From NCBI GenBank assembly GCA_035550655.1, contig DASZOU010000032.1, positions 81,463-145,462 on the forward strand: DNA of 64,000 nt, given 5' to 3'. The notes under the pieces were generated by a model. The model had not been told where the DNA came from. It did not search any database and saw nothing but the letters and a program-made list of their open reading frames with translations. Position numbers and translations under genes: made by a program. This stretch comes from DASZTV01 sp035550655 (GTDB lineage: Bacteria; Actinomycetota; Actinomycetes; JAFAQI01). Shown here piece by piece: positions 31,870-40,421 of this stretch; position 1 is the first letter of the stretch, and each line of letters opens with the position of its first letter.

Positions 31870-32499
31870 ATGCTCGGGATCCACGCGCGCCCGCAGATCA
31901 ACAAGGTGGTCGAGCCGATCGCGCGCAAGCTGGTCGCCATCGGCGTCACGCCGGATGCGCTGACCGTTGTCGGCACGATCGGTGTTTCCGGCGGCGCCTT
32001 GGGCTTCTACCCGCGTGGGAAGTTCTTCGTCGGCACGCTCGTCATCACCGCGTTCGTGTTCAGCGACCTGATGGACGGTGCCGTCGCGCGCGTGCGCGGG
32101 ACGAGTGGCCCGTGGGGTGCCTTTCTCGACTCGACGCTCGACCGCGTCGGTGACGGTGCGGTGTTCGGAGCGCTCGCCCTCTGGTACGCCGGTGACGGCA
32201 ACAACACGACCCTGTGCGCAGTGGCGCTCTACGACCTGGTCGCCGGCGTCGTCACGTCGTACTCGAAGGCGCGTGCCGAGAGCTTGGGCATGACGTGCAA
32301 CGTCGGCATCGCGGAACGATCCGAACGGCTGATCGCCGTGCTCGTGCTCACCGGCTTGTCCGGCTTGTTCGGCGTGCCGGTGCTGCGCGCGATCGCTCTG
32401 TGGGGCCTGGCCGGCGCGACGACGATCACCGTCGTGCAGCGGATCGTCGAAGTCCGCCGTCAGGCGAAGCTCCTCGCTCCCACCGCCGCCACAACGTGA
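31870..32499 (+). CDS. pgsA: Phosphatidylinositol phosphate synthase
   Basis: The 209-residue CDP-alcohol phosphotransferase has the full signature DG-x2-AR-x8-G-x3-D-x3-D in DLMDGAVARVRGTSGPWGAF followed by LDSTLDRVGD, and about six membrane helices (LVITAFVFS, LIAVLVLTGLSGLFGV). Position between the HIT protein and the PatA-like/pimA pair identifies it as the actinobacterial enzyme that joins CDP-diacylglycerol and inositol phosphate, the first step to phosphatidylinositol and PIMs. It ends 49 bp before the acyltransferase. Confidence 0.92.
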   Translation: MLGIHARPQINKVVEPIARKLVAIGVTPDALTVVGTIGVSGGALGFYPRGKFFVGTLVITAFVFSDLMDGAVARVRGTSGPWGAFLDSTLDRVGDGAVFGALALWYAGDGNNTTLCAVALYDLVAGVVTSYSKARAESLGMTCNVGIAERSERLIAVLVLTGLSGLFGVPVLRAIALWGLAGATTITVVQRIVEVRRQAKLLAPTAATT

Positions 32500-32523
32500 G
32501 CTGGGGAAGCCGACTCGCCATTA

Positions 32524-32551
32524 TTGGGTGGCGGGCGGGGTGGTGGACGTG
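32524..32551 (+). repeat. 28-bp G-rich leader element, copy 2 (PatA-like start)
   Basis: This segment matches 21827-21854 at 27 of 28 bases (one C/T difference after TTGGGTGGCGGG). As in copy 1 it ends exactly with a GTG that is the likely start codon. The G-runs are candidates for a G-quadruplex in the mRNA leader. Confidence 0.75.
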
Positions 32552-33466
32552 AACGAGACACTGGCCGACGCGGTCTACGCCGCGGGCTGGGCGGTGATGC
32601 GAGGCATGCCGGAACGGATCGCGCGCCGGCAGTTCGACGCTCTTGCCGACGCCTACTGGGTCAGGTCAGGCCCGAGCGTCGTGCGGCTGCAGGAGAACCT
32701 GGCTCGGGTCAGGCCGGAGCTCGATGAGCGCGAGCTGCGGCTGCTCACCCGGGAGGGTGTGCGCTCCTATATGCGCTACTGGTGCGAGGTGTTCCAGCTT
32801 CCCAAGCTGTCGACGCAGGACGTCGTCAGCCGCATGCGGTGCATCGACGAGTGGCGGCTGCGCGATGCCGTCGCCGCCGGCAACGGCATGATCCTCGCGC
32901 TGCCTCACATGGGGAACTGGGACCACGCTGGTGCGTGGCTCGCCGGCACTGGCGTTCCGTTCACGACGGTGGCCGAGCGGCTTTCGCCCGAGTCGTTGTT
33001 CGAGCGCTTCGTGACGTTTCGTGAGTCACTCGGGATGGAGGTGATCCCGCTGACGGGTGGCGAGCGCCCGCCGTACGAGCTGCTCGCCGAACGGTTGCGA
33101 GCCGGCGGGACGCTGTGCCTGCTCGCCGACCGTGACCTGACCGCGACCGGAATTGCCGTCGAGTTCTTCGGTGCGCAGGCGCGGATGCCGGCGGGACCCG
33201 CCGCTCTCGCCCATGACACCGGCGCGGTGCTGTTGCCGGTGACCCTCACCTACCCGGACCGCCGGCTGTGGTGTGCCCGCATCCATGAGCAGGTCAAGGT
33301 CCCCGCACGCGGCAGCAGGGAGAGCAAGATCCGGGCGATGACGCAGCGCATGGCCGACTCCTTTGCCGAAGCAATCGCGGCGAAGCCCCAGGACTGGCAC
33401 ATGCTGCAGCGGGTGTGGACCGACGACCTGGACGAGTCGCGCCTCAGCGACGAGCTGGCCGTGTAG
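32549..33466 (+). CDS. Phosphatidylinositol mannoside acyltransferase (PatA-like)
   Basis: The 305-residue protein belongs to the LpxL/HtrB-type lysophospholipid acyltransferases: the catalytic H-x4-D motif is in ALPHMGNWDHAGAW, followed by FTTVAERLSPE, LLADRDLTATGIAVEFFGAQ and RMPAGPAALAHDTGAVLLPV. Its place between pgsA and pimA matches mycobacterial PatA, which acylates the mannose of PIM at the membrane. GTG at 32549 is preferred (NETLADAVYAAGWAVMRG follows); GTG at 32528 would add residues coded by the G-rich repeat. A neighbouring pimA starts 10 bp after the stop. Confidence 0.88.
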   Translation: MNETLADAVYAAGWAVMRGMPERIARRQFDALADAYWVRSGPSVVRLQENLARVRPELDERELRLLTREGVRSYMRYWCEVFQLPKLSTQDVVSRMRCIDEWRLRDAVAAGNGMILALPHMGNWDHAGAWLAGTGVPFTTVAERLSPESLFERFVTFRESLGMEVIPLTGGERPPYELLAERLRAGGTLCLLADRDLTATGIAVEFFGAQARMPAGPAALAHDTGAVLLPVTLTYPDRRLWCARIHEQVKVPARGSRESKIRAMTQRMADSFAEAIAAKPQDWHMLQRVWTDDLDESRLSDELAV

Positions 33467-33476
33467 GCATGGCCTG

Positions 33477-34631
33477 ATGCGCATCGGGTTGGTGTCGCCC
33501 TACCCGTGGGACGTGCCCGGCGGAGTGGTCGCGCACATCTCGGATCTGGCGGAGGCGCTGATCGCGCGCGGCCACCACGTCGAGGTGATCACGCCGGTCG
33601 ATGACGACGAGGTGCCGTTGCCGCGCTACGTCACTCGCGCGGGCCGCAGCGTGCCGGTGCCGTTCAACGGGTCGGTCTCCCGGTTGCTCATCGGGCCGGT
33701 GAGCCAGGCGCGGCTTCGGCGCTGGCTTCGCGAGGGCCACTTCGACGTCCTGCACCTGCACTCGCCGGAGACGTTCTCGCTGTCGCTGCTGGCGATGGGC
33801 AACGCGCGCGGACCGATGGTCGCAACCTTTCACGCGGCGGCGCCGCGGTCGCGGATCCTGGCCCTGCTGCAGAACCCGCTGCAGATCTACCTGGAGCGTC
33901 TCTCCGGTCGGATCGCCGTCAGCTCGGCGGCCCGCAAGACCATCGTCGAGCACCTCGGCGGGGATGCGGTCGTCGTTCCCAACGGCGTCCACGTCGGCCG
34001 GTACGCCGGTGCGACTCCGATGCCGGGCTGGCCCGGCGAAGGAGGCGCGATCGGCTTCGTCGGACGCATCGACGAACCTCGCAAGGGGCTGCGGACACTG
34101 CTCGATGCCGTACCGGCACTGCGCGCCGAGTTCCCAGAGCTGCGCCTTCTCGTCGTCGGACCCGGCGAGGTCGACGACGTGCCGCCCGGCGTCACGATGC
34201 TCGGCCGGGTCAGTGATGCCGACAAGGCGCGTGCGCTGGCGTCGGTCGACGTGTTCGTCGCGCCCAACACCGGAGGTGAGAGCTTCGGCATCGTGCTGCT
34301 CGAGGCGATGGCGGCGGGGGCGCCGATCGTCGCGAGCCGGCTCGACGCGTTCGCCGAGGTCTTGCAGGGCGGACGACTCGGAGAGCTGGTCGACGTCGGC
34401 GACCCGGTGGCGCTGGCCGAGGGCTGCGCGAGCCTGCTCCGGTCGCCCGACCGCCGGGAGGAGCTGCGGGAAGCCGGATACGCCGCGGTGCCGCGCTACG
34501 ACTGGTCGGTGGTGTCCGGCGAGATCCTGCGCGTCTACGAGACGGCCATCGCCGCATCGACCGGAGTTGTCGAGGAAGACCCCGACATCGTCGACCCCGC
34601 AACCTTCGAGTCTCAGCTCCAGGGGATGTAG
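33477..34631 (+). CDS. pimA: Phosphatidylinositol alpha-mannosyltransferase
   Basis: The 384-residue GT4-family GT-B glycosyltransferase starts MRIGLVSPYPWDVPGGVVAH, the PimA-type N-terminus with the glycine-rich loop. It contains DVLHLHSPE, ATFHAAAPRS, VVPNGVHVGRY, GFVGRIDEPRKGL and the donor-binding E-x7-E motif in GGESFGIVLLEAMAAG. PimA transfers the first mannose from GDP-mannose to phosphatidylinositol on the inner face of the membrane. Gene order with pgsA and the acyltransferase supports the specific call. The start ATG at 33477 fits the family length. Confidence 0.93.
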   Translation: MRIGLVSPYPWDVPGGVVAHISDLAEALIARGHHVEVITPVDDDEVPLPRYVTRAGRSVPVPFNGSVSRLLIGPVSQARLRRWLREGHFDVLHLHSPETFSLSLLAMGNARGPMVATFHAAAPRSRILALLQNPLQIYLERLSGRIAVSSAARKTIVEHLGGDAVVVPNGVHVGRYAGATPMPGWPGEGGAIGFVGRIDEPRKGLRTLLDAVPALRAEFPELRLLVVGPGEVDDVPPGVTMLGRVSDADKARALASVDVFVAPNTGGESFGIVLLEAMAAGAPIVASRLDAFAEVLQGGRLGELVDVGDPVALAEGCASLLRSPDRREELREAGYAAVPRYDWSVVSGEILRVYETAIAASTGVVEEDPDIVDPATFESQLQGM

Positions 34632-34675
34632 CCCGTCCCTGTTCCGTCCAGGGCCCTGCGCGGAGCCCGCGCTCC

Positions 34676-34681
34676 TAGGCT
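34676..34681 (+). promoter_or_regulatory. Candidate -10 element for the LemA-like gene (leaderless)
   Basis: TAGGCT is followed by 7 nt and the GTG at 34689, the same geometry as at rarA. Transcription would start at the start codon. Confidence 0.45.
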
Positions 34682-34688
34682 CGTCGGC

Positions 34689-35237
34689 GTGACGGTCAGG
34701 GTGATCGGCTTCGCTGCCGTGCTCGGCGTCTTGGCGATGTACTGCTACTGGTCCGCGCACCGCCTCGACGGACTGCACGCGCGCATCGATGCGGCGGCTG
34801 CCGCTCTCGATGCGCAGCTTCGGCTGCGTTCCGAGGCAGTCGTCGCGCTGGCGGAGGAGCTTCCCGCGCCCACTCGTGAGCGGCTGTTGCGCCTCGCTGC
34901 GGCCACGACAGAGGTCAGCGGGCTCGGTCACGACCGCGAGATCGTCGAGAACGCCGTGTCGGTGGCGCTGATCAGGCTGTCCGTGAAGCACGCCGGAATC
35001 TTCCTTGACCCCTCGGCCGCGGCGATCGAGGTTCACGATGATTCGCTGCGGGCGACCTACGCACGCCGCTTCTACAACGACACGGTTCGTGATGCGCTCG
35101 TCGTCCGCGACCGGCGGGTCGTGCGGTGGCTGCGTCTCGCCGGACGCGCACCGCACCCGGCGTACTTCGAGATGCAGGACGACGAGCTTCCGACCCCCGC
35201 GATTCCAGTTGCCACCCGTCATACCCTCGACGTATGA
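34689..35237 (+). CDS. LemA-like membrane-anchored protein
   Basis: The 182-residue protein has one N-terminal membrane helix (VIGFAAVLGVLAMYCYW) and then helices whose pattern resembles LemA: RLDGLHARIDAAAAALDAQL, RSEAVVALAEELP and ATYARRFYNDTVRDALVVRD. The match is partial and the acidic C-terminus is unlike LemA, so this is a moderate call. Its function is unknown. The stop overlaps pdxS as ATGA, so it is probably co-transcribed with the vitamin B6 genes. Confidence 0.55.
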   Translation: MTVRVIGFAAVLGVLAMYCYWSAHRLDGLHARIDAAAAALDAQLRLRSEAVVALAEELPAPTRERLLRLAAATTEVSGLGHDREIVENAVSVALIRLSVKHAGIFLDPSAAAIEVHDDSLRATYARRFYNDTVRDALVVRDRRVVRWLRLAGRAPHPAYFEMQDDELPTPAIPVATRHTLDV

Positions 35238-36124
35238 GCGAGCACGCAACCGGTACGGCGCGGGTCAAGCGCGGCATGGCCGAGATGCTCAAGGGCGGCG
35301 TGATCATGGACGTCGTCACGCCTGAGCAGGCCAAGATCGCCGAGGACGCCGGCGCGGTAGCCGTGATGGCGCTGGAGCGGGTTCCCGCCGACATCCGTGC
35401 CGAGGGCGGCGTGTCGCGGATGAGCGACCCGGACATGATCGACGGCATCATCGCGGCTGTTTCGATCCCGGTCATGGCGAAGGCGCGAATCGGTCACTTC
35501 GCGGAGGCTCAGGTGCTGCAGTCGCTCGGCGTCGACTACATCGACGAGTCCGAGGTGCTGACGCCCGCGGACTACGCCCACCACATCGACAAGTGGGCGT
35601 TCACCGTGCCGTTCGTGTGCGGCGCGACCAACCTGGGCGAGGCGCTGCGCCGGCTCACCGAGGGTGCGGCGATGATCCGCTCCAAGGGCGAGGCCGGGAC
35701 CGGTGACGTCTCCAACGCGGTCACGCACATGCGCGCGATTCGCGGCGAGATCCGGCGGCTGGCCTCGATGAGCGAGGACGAGCTGTACGTTGCGGCGAAG
35801 GAGCTCGCCGCGCCGTACGAGCTCGTCAAGGAGGTCGCCGAAACCGGCAGCCTTCCGGTGGTGCTGTTCACCGCCGGCGGTATCGCGACGCCGGCCGACG
35901 CGGCGATGATGATGCAGCTCGGCGCGGACGGCGTCTTTGTCGGCAGCGGCATCTTCAAGTCCGGCGACCCGGCAGCGCGGGCTCGCGCCATCGTGCAGGC
36001 CACGACGATGTACGACGACGCGGATGTGGTCGCGAAGGTCAGCCGCGGGCTCGGCGAGGCGATGGTCGGCATCAATGTCGAGTCGCTGCCGGTGGACCAC
36101 CGGCTCGCGCAGCGCGGCTGGTAG
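35234..36124 (+). CDS. pdxS: Pyridoxal 5'-phosphate synthase, PdxS subunit
   Basis: The 296-residue (beta/alpha)8 enzyme has VKRGMAEMLKGGVIMDVVTP, ALERVPADIRAEGGVSRMSD, VMAKARIGHFAEAQVLQSLG, YIDESEVLTPAD and VLFTAGGIATPADAAMMMQL, with the catalytic lysines in MDVV-preceding and MAKARIGH segments. It builds PLP from ribose 5-phosphate, glyceraldehyde 3-phosphate and ammonia supplied by PdxT, encoded 14 bp downstream. ATG at 35234 overlaps the upstream stop. Confidence 0.96.
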   Translation: MSEHATGTARVKRGMAEMLKGGVIMDVVTPEQAKIAEDAGAVAVMALERVPADIRAEGGVSRMSDPDMIDGIIAAVSIPVMAKARIGHFAEAQVLQSLGVDYIDESEVLTPADYAHHIDKWAFTVPFVCGATNLGEALRRLTEGAAMIRSKGEAGTGDVSNAVTHMRAIRGEIRRLASMSEDELYVAAKELAAPYELVKEVAETGSLPVVLFTAGGIATPADAAMMMQLGADGVFVGSGIFKSGDPAARARAIVQATTMYDDADVVAKVSRGLGEAMVGINVESLPVDHRLAQRGW

Positions 36125-36138
36125 GCCGCTCGACGGTC

Positions 36139-36726
36139 ATGACCACTGCACGCCCACGGATCGGCGTGCTCGCTCTGCAGGGTGACGTGCGCGAGCACAT
36201 GACGGCGCTTGCAGCGGTGAGCGCGGATCCCGTTGCGGTTCGCCGCCCCGAGGATCTGCACGGGATCGACGGCATTGTCATCCCGGGCGGCGAATCGACG
36301 ACGATCGGCAAGCTGCTCGTGATCTTCGAGGTCCTCGATCCGCTCCGCAAGGCGCTCGAGAGCGGACTGCCGGCGTACGGCTCGTGCGCAGGGATGATCC
36401 TGCTCGCCGACCGGGTGCTGGACGGGACGGCCGACCAGGTCCTGCTCGGCGGGATTGACATGACCGTGCGCCGCAATGCATTCGGGCGGCAGGTCGACTC
36501 CTTCGAGGGCAGCGTCGACGTCGAGGGCGTCGGCGCTGTAGAGGCGGTGTTCATCCGCGCGCCTTGGGCGGAGTCGGTCGGCCCGACCGCGACGGCGCTG
36601 GCGCGTCACGACGGTAAGATTGTCGTGGTGCGGCAGGGGCAGCTGCTTGCTACGGCGTTTCATCCCGAGCTGACCGGCGACCCGCGCATCCATCAGTTCT
36701 TCGTCTCGATGGTCCAGGTTTCGTAG
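36139..36726 (+). CDS. pdxT: Pyridoxal 5'-phosphate synthase glutaminase, PdxT subunit
   Basis: The 195-residue class I glutaminase has IGVLALQGDVREHM, IPGGESTTIGKL, the nucleophile Cys in AYGSCAGMILLAD, RNAFGRQVDSFEG and the His-Glu pair in TAFHPELTGD. It hydrolyses glutamine and channels ammonia to PdxS, with which it forms the 12+12 complex. It follows pdxS and precedes yebC by 28 bp, the standard actinobacterial order. Confidence 0.95.
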   Translation: MTTARPRIGVLALQGDVREHMTALAAVSADPVAVRRPEDLHGIDGIVIPGGESTTIGKLLVIFEVLDPLRKALESGLPAYGSCAGMILLADRVLDGTADQVLLGGIDMTVRRNAFGRQVDSFEGSVDVEGVGAVEAVFIRAPWAESVGPTATALARHDGKIVVVRQGQLLATAFHPELTGDPRIHQFFVSMVQVS

Positions 36727-36754
36727 CAACACAGCATTCGTAAGGCGGTGCAGC

Positions 36755-37504
36755 GTGAGCGGCCATTCCAAGTGGGCGACGACCAAGCACAAGAAGGCGG
36801 TCGTCGACGCACGCCGGGGCAAGCTGTTCGCCAAGCTGATCAAGAACGTCGAGGTCGCGGCACGCACCGGTGGCGGCGACCCGGCCGGCAATCCGACCCT
36901 GGCTGACGCGATCGCCAAGGCGAAGTCGAACTCCGTGCCCAACGACAACATCGATCGCGCGGTGCGCCGCGGCGCGGGTCTCGACGCCGGCGGCGCCGAC
37001 TACGAGGCGATCACCTACGAGGGATACGGTCCCGGCGGCGTCGCTCTGCTCGTCGAGTGCCTCACCGACAACCGCAACCGGGCCGCGAGCGAGGTGCGCA
37101 CCGCTCTCACCCGCAACGGCGGCACGCTGGCAGACCCGGGAAGTGTCGCCTATCTGTTCACCCGGAAGGGCGTCGTCATCGTCTCGAAGGCATCCGGGCA
37201 GTCCGAGGACGACGTGCTGGGAGCGGTGCTCGACGCGGGCGCGGAGGAGGTCAACGACCTCGGCGAGGACTTCGAGATCGTCTCGGAAGCCGCGGACGCG
37301 GGGGCGGTCCGGACCGCGCTCGACGCGGCCGGCATCGCGATCGAGTCCGCCGACATCGCGTTCCTTCCCTCCGTGTCGGTCCCGCTCGACGACGAGAACG
37401 GCCGCAAGGTCCTGAAGCTGGTCGACGCGCTCGAGGATCTCGACGACGTCCAGAACGTGTGGGCGAACTTCGACGTCAGCGACGACGTGCTCGAATCCGT
37501 CTGA
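36755..37504 (+). CDS. yebC: YebC/TACO1-family protein
   Basis: The 249-residue protein starts SGHSKWATTKHKKAVVDARR after a GTG and contains FAKLIKNVEVAARTGGGDPA, SVPNDNIDRAVRRGAG, YEGYGPGGVALLVECLTDNR and AVSCRLF-equivalent GSVAYLFTRKGVV. YebC proteins were named transcriptional regulators; recent work on homologues points to helping translation of proline stretches. It lies directly before ruvC in the conserved order. Confidence 0.93.
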   Translation: MSGHSKWATTKHKKAVVDARRGKLFAKLIKNVEVAARTGGGDPAGNPTLADAIAKAKSNSVPNDNIDRAVRRGAGLDAGGADYEAITYEGYGPGGVALLVECLTDNRNRAASEVRTALTRNGGTLADPGSVAYLFTRKGVVIVSKASGQSEDDVLGAVLDAGAEEVNDLGEDFEIVSEAADAGAVRTALDAAGIAIESADIAFLPSVSVPLDDENGRKVLKLVDALEDLDDVQNVWANFDVSDDVLESV

Positions 37505-37542
37505 CCCGCGCGTCGTTGCCGCGCTGAGCCCTTCCCTCGCCG

Positions 37543-37548
37543 TACTCT
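37543..37548 (+). promoter_or_regulatory. Candidate -10 element of the ruvCAB operon
   Basis: TACTCT lies 31 nt before the ruvC GTG and immediately before the SOS box, so a bound repressor would block it. A good -35 at 17 bp is not seen. Confidence 0.4.
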
Positions 37549-37550
37549 TC

Positions 37551-37564
37551 CGAACATACGTTCG
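37551..37564. promoter_or_regulatory. LexA-binding SOS box before ruvC
   Basis: CGAACATACGTTCG fits the Gram-positive/actinobacterial SOS consensus CGAAC-N4-GTTCG exactly. It is 15 bp before the ruvC start and just downstream of a -10-like TACTCT. LexA repression of ruvCAB is well established in other bacteria. Confidence 0.85.
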
Positions 37565-37579
37565 GATTCGGAGGCGTCG

Positions 37580-38104
37580 GTGCGTGTGCTCGGTGTTGAC
37601 CCTGGGCTGACCCGCTGTGGGCTGGGCGTGGTCGAAGGCGCGCCGGGCCGCCCGCTCACGGCCGTTGCGTACGGCGTCGTGCGGACGCCGGCCGAGGACG
37701 AGATCGGGCAGCGGCTGTTCGTGCTGCAGGAGCACGTCAGCGCCTGGATCGAGGCGCACCGCCCGGACGTGGTTGCCGTCGAGCGCGTCTTCAGCCAGCA
37801 CAACGTGCGGACCGTCATGGGGACGGCGCAGGCGTCGGCGGTCGCGATCGTCGCGGCCGCGCGGGCGGGCGTGCCGGTCGCGCTGCACACGCCGAGCGAG
37901 GTCAAGGCCGCGATCACCGGCTCCGGGCGGGCCGACAAGCTCCAGGTCGGCCACATGGTGGCGCGACTGCTCGCGATGTCCGCCGCGCCGAAGCCGGCTG
38001 ACACCGCCGACGCGCTGGCGCTTGCGATCTGCCACGTCTGGCGCGGCGGCGCGATGGCCAAGCTGGCTCAGGCGCAGACCGCGGCGCTGGCGGGTGCGCG
38101 GTGA
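37580..38104 (+). CDS. ruvC: Holliday junction endonuclease RuvC
   Basis: The 174-residue resolvase starts at a GTG (RVLGVDPGLTRCGLG) and has the four acidic catalytic positions: Asp in GVDPG, Glu in VVAVERVFSQHN, and the two Asp in KPADTADALALAICH. TPSEVKAAITGSGRADKLQV matches the family DNA-contact region. It cuts Holliday junctions with RuvAB. The stop overlaps ruvA as GTGA. Confidence 0.96.
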   Translation: MRVLGVDPGLTRCGLGVVEGAPGRPLTAVAYGVVRTPAEDEIGQRLFVLQEHVSAWIEAHRPDVVAVERVFSQHNVRTVMGTAQASAVAIVAAARAGVPVALHTPSEVKAAITGSGRADKLQVGHMVARLLAMSAAPKPADTADALALAICHVWRGGAMAKLAQAQTAALAGAR

Positions 38105-38727
38105 TCGCCACCCTGTCGGGCATCGTCGCGGCCGTGTCGGCCGAGGGTGCGGTCATCGAGGTCGGCGGAGTGGGCCTGGCGGTGCACTGCACACCTGTGA
38201 CGCTTGCGACGCTGCGGGTCGGCGAGAGCGCCAGGCTGGCGACGAGCCTGGTGGTCCGCGAGGACTCCTTGACCCTCTTCGGCTTCGCCACCGACGACGA
38301 GCGGATCGTCTTCGAGACGCTGCAAGGTGTGACCGGGGTGGGCCCGCGGCTCGCCCAGGCGGTCCTGGCGGTGCACTCGCCCGATGCGGTGCGGGCCGCC
38401 GTCGCCACCGAGGATCTCGGCGCACTCACCCTCGTCAGCGGGATCGGCCGCAAGGGCGCCCAGCGCATCGTGCTCGAGCTGAAAGACAAGCTCGGCGCGC
38501 CGGTGGGCGGCAGCGGCACCGTCGTGCGGCTCCCGGGCAGCCCGGCTCCCGGCGTCTGGCGCGACCAGCTGCGCGACGCGCTGACGGGCCTGGGCTGGAG
38601 CGGTCGCGAGGTCGACGAGGCGCTGGTTGCCGTGGGTCCCGAGGCCGAGGCGGCGCTTGCGATCGGCGAGACGCCGGATGTCGCCGGCCTGTTGCGGTCG
38701 TGCCTGCAGATGCTGAGCCGGGCGTGA
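38101..38727 (+). CDS. ruvA: Holliday junction DNA helicase subunit RuvA
   Basis: The 208-residue junction-binding protein begins IATLSGIVAAVSAEGAVIEV (OB-fold domain I), has helix-hairpin-helix motifs in GVTGVGPRLAQAVLAVH and LVSGIGRKGAQRIVLELKDK, and a C-terminal RuvB-binding domain (DALTGLGWSGREVDEAL). A GTG start overlaps ruvC by 4 bp and ruvB follows after 7 bp. Confidence 0.96.
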   Translation: MIATLSGIVAAVSAEGAVIEVGGVGLAVHCTPVTLATLRVGESARLATSLVVREDSLTLFGFATDDERIVFETLQGVTGVGPRLAQAVLAVHSPDAVRAAVATEDLGALTLVSGIGRKGAQRIVLELKDKLGAPVGGSGTVVRLPGSPAPGVWRDQLRDALTGLGWSGREVDEALVAVGPEAEAALAIGETPDVAGLLRSCLQMLSRA

Positions 38728-38734
38728 GCCGCCG

Positions 38735-39808
38735 ATGACCAGCGCGGAGGGCGCCGAGGGTCTGGTGGCGGCTGCCGCCGGGCCGGACGACGAGCTCGCC
38801 GATGCCGCGCTGCGGCCCAAGCGGCTCGAGGACTTCGTCGGCCAGCAGCGCGTCCGCGAGCAGCTGTCGGTCGTGCTGGACGCCGCGCGTGGCCGCGGCC
38901 GCCCCCCGGACCACGTGCTGCTCTCCGGCTCGCCGGGCCTCGGCAAGACAACGCTCGCAATGATCATCGCCAACGAGCTCGGCGCACCGCTGCGAATCAC
39001 GAGCGGGCCGGCGATCGAGCGGGCCGGCGACCTGGCCGCGCTGCTGTCGACCTTGAGCGAAGGCGAGGTCCTGTTCCTCGACGAGATCCACCGGATGGCG
39101 CGCCCGGCAGAGGAGATGCTCTACGTCGCGATGGAGGACTTCCGGGTCGACGTCGTCGTCGGCAAGGGTCCGGGTGCGACCGCGATTCCGCTGGACGTCG
39201 CACCATTCACCCTGGTGGGTGCGACGACGCGCGCCGGCTTGTTGCCAGGGCCGTTGCGCGACCGGTTCGGCTTCGTCGCCCATCTCGACTTCTACGATCC
39301 GGCGGAGCTGGAGACGGTGCTGCGGCGCAGCGCGTCATTGCTGGGTGTCACGCTCACCGCGGACGGCGCCGGTGAGATCGGCGGCCGGGCCCGCGGTACG
39401 CCGCGAATCGCGAACCGGCTGCTGCGTCGGGTCCGTGACTACGCGGAGGTGAAGGCCGACGGCGTCGTCAACCGTGACGTCGCCCGGTCGGCACTGACGA
39501 TGTACGAGGTCGACGAGCTCGGGCTGGACCGGCTGGACCGGGCCGTGCTGGAGGCACTGCTGGTCCGCTTCGGCGGTGGGCCGGTCGGCCTGAGCACGCT
39601 GGCCGTCGCGGTCGCCGAGGAGCCGGAAACCGTGGAGACCGTCGCGGAGCCGTTTCTGGTGCGCGCCGGGATGCTCGCCCGCACCCCCCGCGGCCGGGTG
39701 GCGACCCCCGCGGCCTGGCGGCATCTGGGGCTCGTGCCGCGCCTCGGGGGCGTCGGCGCCGACACGTTGCCGCTGCTCGATCTCGAGGTGGAGACGCCTG
39801 GGGTCTAG
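38735..39808 (+). CDS. ruvB: Holliday junction DNA helicase subunit RuvB
   Basis: The 357-residue AAA+ motor has RPKRLEDFVGQQRVREQL, Walker A SGSPGLGKTTLAMIIA, Walker B LFLDEIHRMARPAEEMLY, sensor GATTRAGLLPGPLRDRFGF and a winged-helix C-terminus (GGPVGLSTLAVAVAEEPETV, RTPRGRVATPAAWRHLG). Walker A begins GSPGLGKT where GPPGLGKT is commoner. It drives branch migration with RuvA. Confidence 0.96.
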   Translation: MTSAEGAEGLVAAAAGPDDELADAALRPKRLEDFVGQQRVREQLSVVLDAARGRGRPPDHVLLSGSPGLGKTTLAMIIANELGAPLRITSGPAIERAGDLAALLSTLSEGEVLFLDEIHRMARPAEEMLYVAMEDFRVDVVVGKGPGATAIPLDVAPFTLVGATTRAGLLPGPLRDRFGFVAHLDFYDPAELETVLRRSASLLGVTLTADGAGEIGGRARGTPRIANRLLRRVRDYAEVKADGVVNRDVARSALTMYEVDELGLDRLDRAVLEALLVRFGGGPVGLSTLAVAVAEEPETVETVAEPFLVRAGMLARTPRGRVATPAAWRHLGLVPRLGGVGADTLPLLDLEVETPGV

Positions 39809-39861
39809 GCACAGGCACCGTTGCGTGACGCCTGCTCAGGTTCGCGTAGGGGGCTGACCCG

Positions 39862-39867
39862 TAGACT
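39862..39867 (+). promoter_or_regulatory. Candidate -10 element of the yajC-secDF operon
   Basis: TAGACT lies 62 nt before the yajC GTG, after the ruvB stop. A TTCGCG at 39841-39846 could be a poor -35 with only 15 bp spacing. The leader contains the ribosome-binding site AAGGAGAG. Confidence 0.35.
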
Positions 39868-39929
39868 GACGCCCCGGCTGGCCGGTCCGACCGCTGCCAG
39901 GAACCCCATCTAAGGAGAGTGCGGGGCGA

Positions 39930-40367
39930 GTGCACGCCAGTCTGCTCAACGCTGTCGTGGCTGCCGTGCATGCCGCGGGAAGCACCGGTGGGAGCACAAG
40001 CAGCGGCGGGGGCGGCAGCAGCTTCGCACCGTTCCTGTTCCTTCTGGTGATCTTCCTCGCCGGGTATCTGCTGTTCATCCGGCCGGCGCGCAACCGGCAG
40101 CGGGCAGCGGTCGATCAGCGCCGCAAGGTCTCGGTCGGCGACGAGATCATCACGACCTCCGGCCTGATTGCGACCGTGGTCGATGTCGGCGAGGACGCGC
40201 TGACGTTGGAGATCGCGCCCGGCGTACGAGCTCGCTACGTCCCAGCCGCGATTCTGCGCGTGATGTCCGACGAGCCGGAGGGGGACCCGGCAGCCGACGT
40301 CACCAACCATGAGGTCATCGAGCCCGACGAGCCCGGTGACGGCAACGATGGGTCGACCGCGACCTAG
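39930..40367 (+). CDS. yajC: Preprotein translocase accessory subunit YajC
   Basis: The 145-residue protein has one membrane helix (FAPFLFLLVIFLAGYLLFIR) followed by the family sequence RPARNRQRAAVDQRRKVSVG and DEIITTSGLIATVVDVGEDA. An unusual N-terminal Gly/Ser stretch and a long acidic C-tail frame the conserved part. YajC associates with SecDF and SecYEG. GTG at 39930 is used; AAGGAGAG lies upstream. secD starts 54 bp after its stop. Confidence 0.9.
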   Translation: MHASLLNAVVAAVHAAGSTGGSTSSGGGGSSFAPFLFLLVIFLAGYLLFIRPARNRQRAAVDQRRKVSVGDEIITTSGLIATVVDVGEDALTLEIAPGVRARYVPAAILRVMSDEPEGDPAADVTNHEVIEPDEPGDGNDGSTAT

Positions 40368-40421
40368 CCGGCAACGAGCAGGACAGCCGGCGTTCCCGAT
40401 CCCTGAAAGGTAGACAGACTC

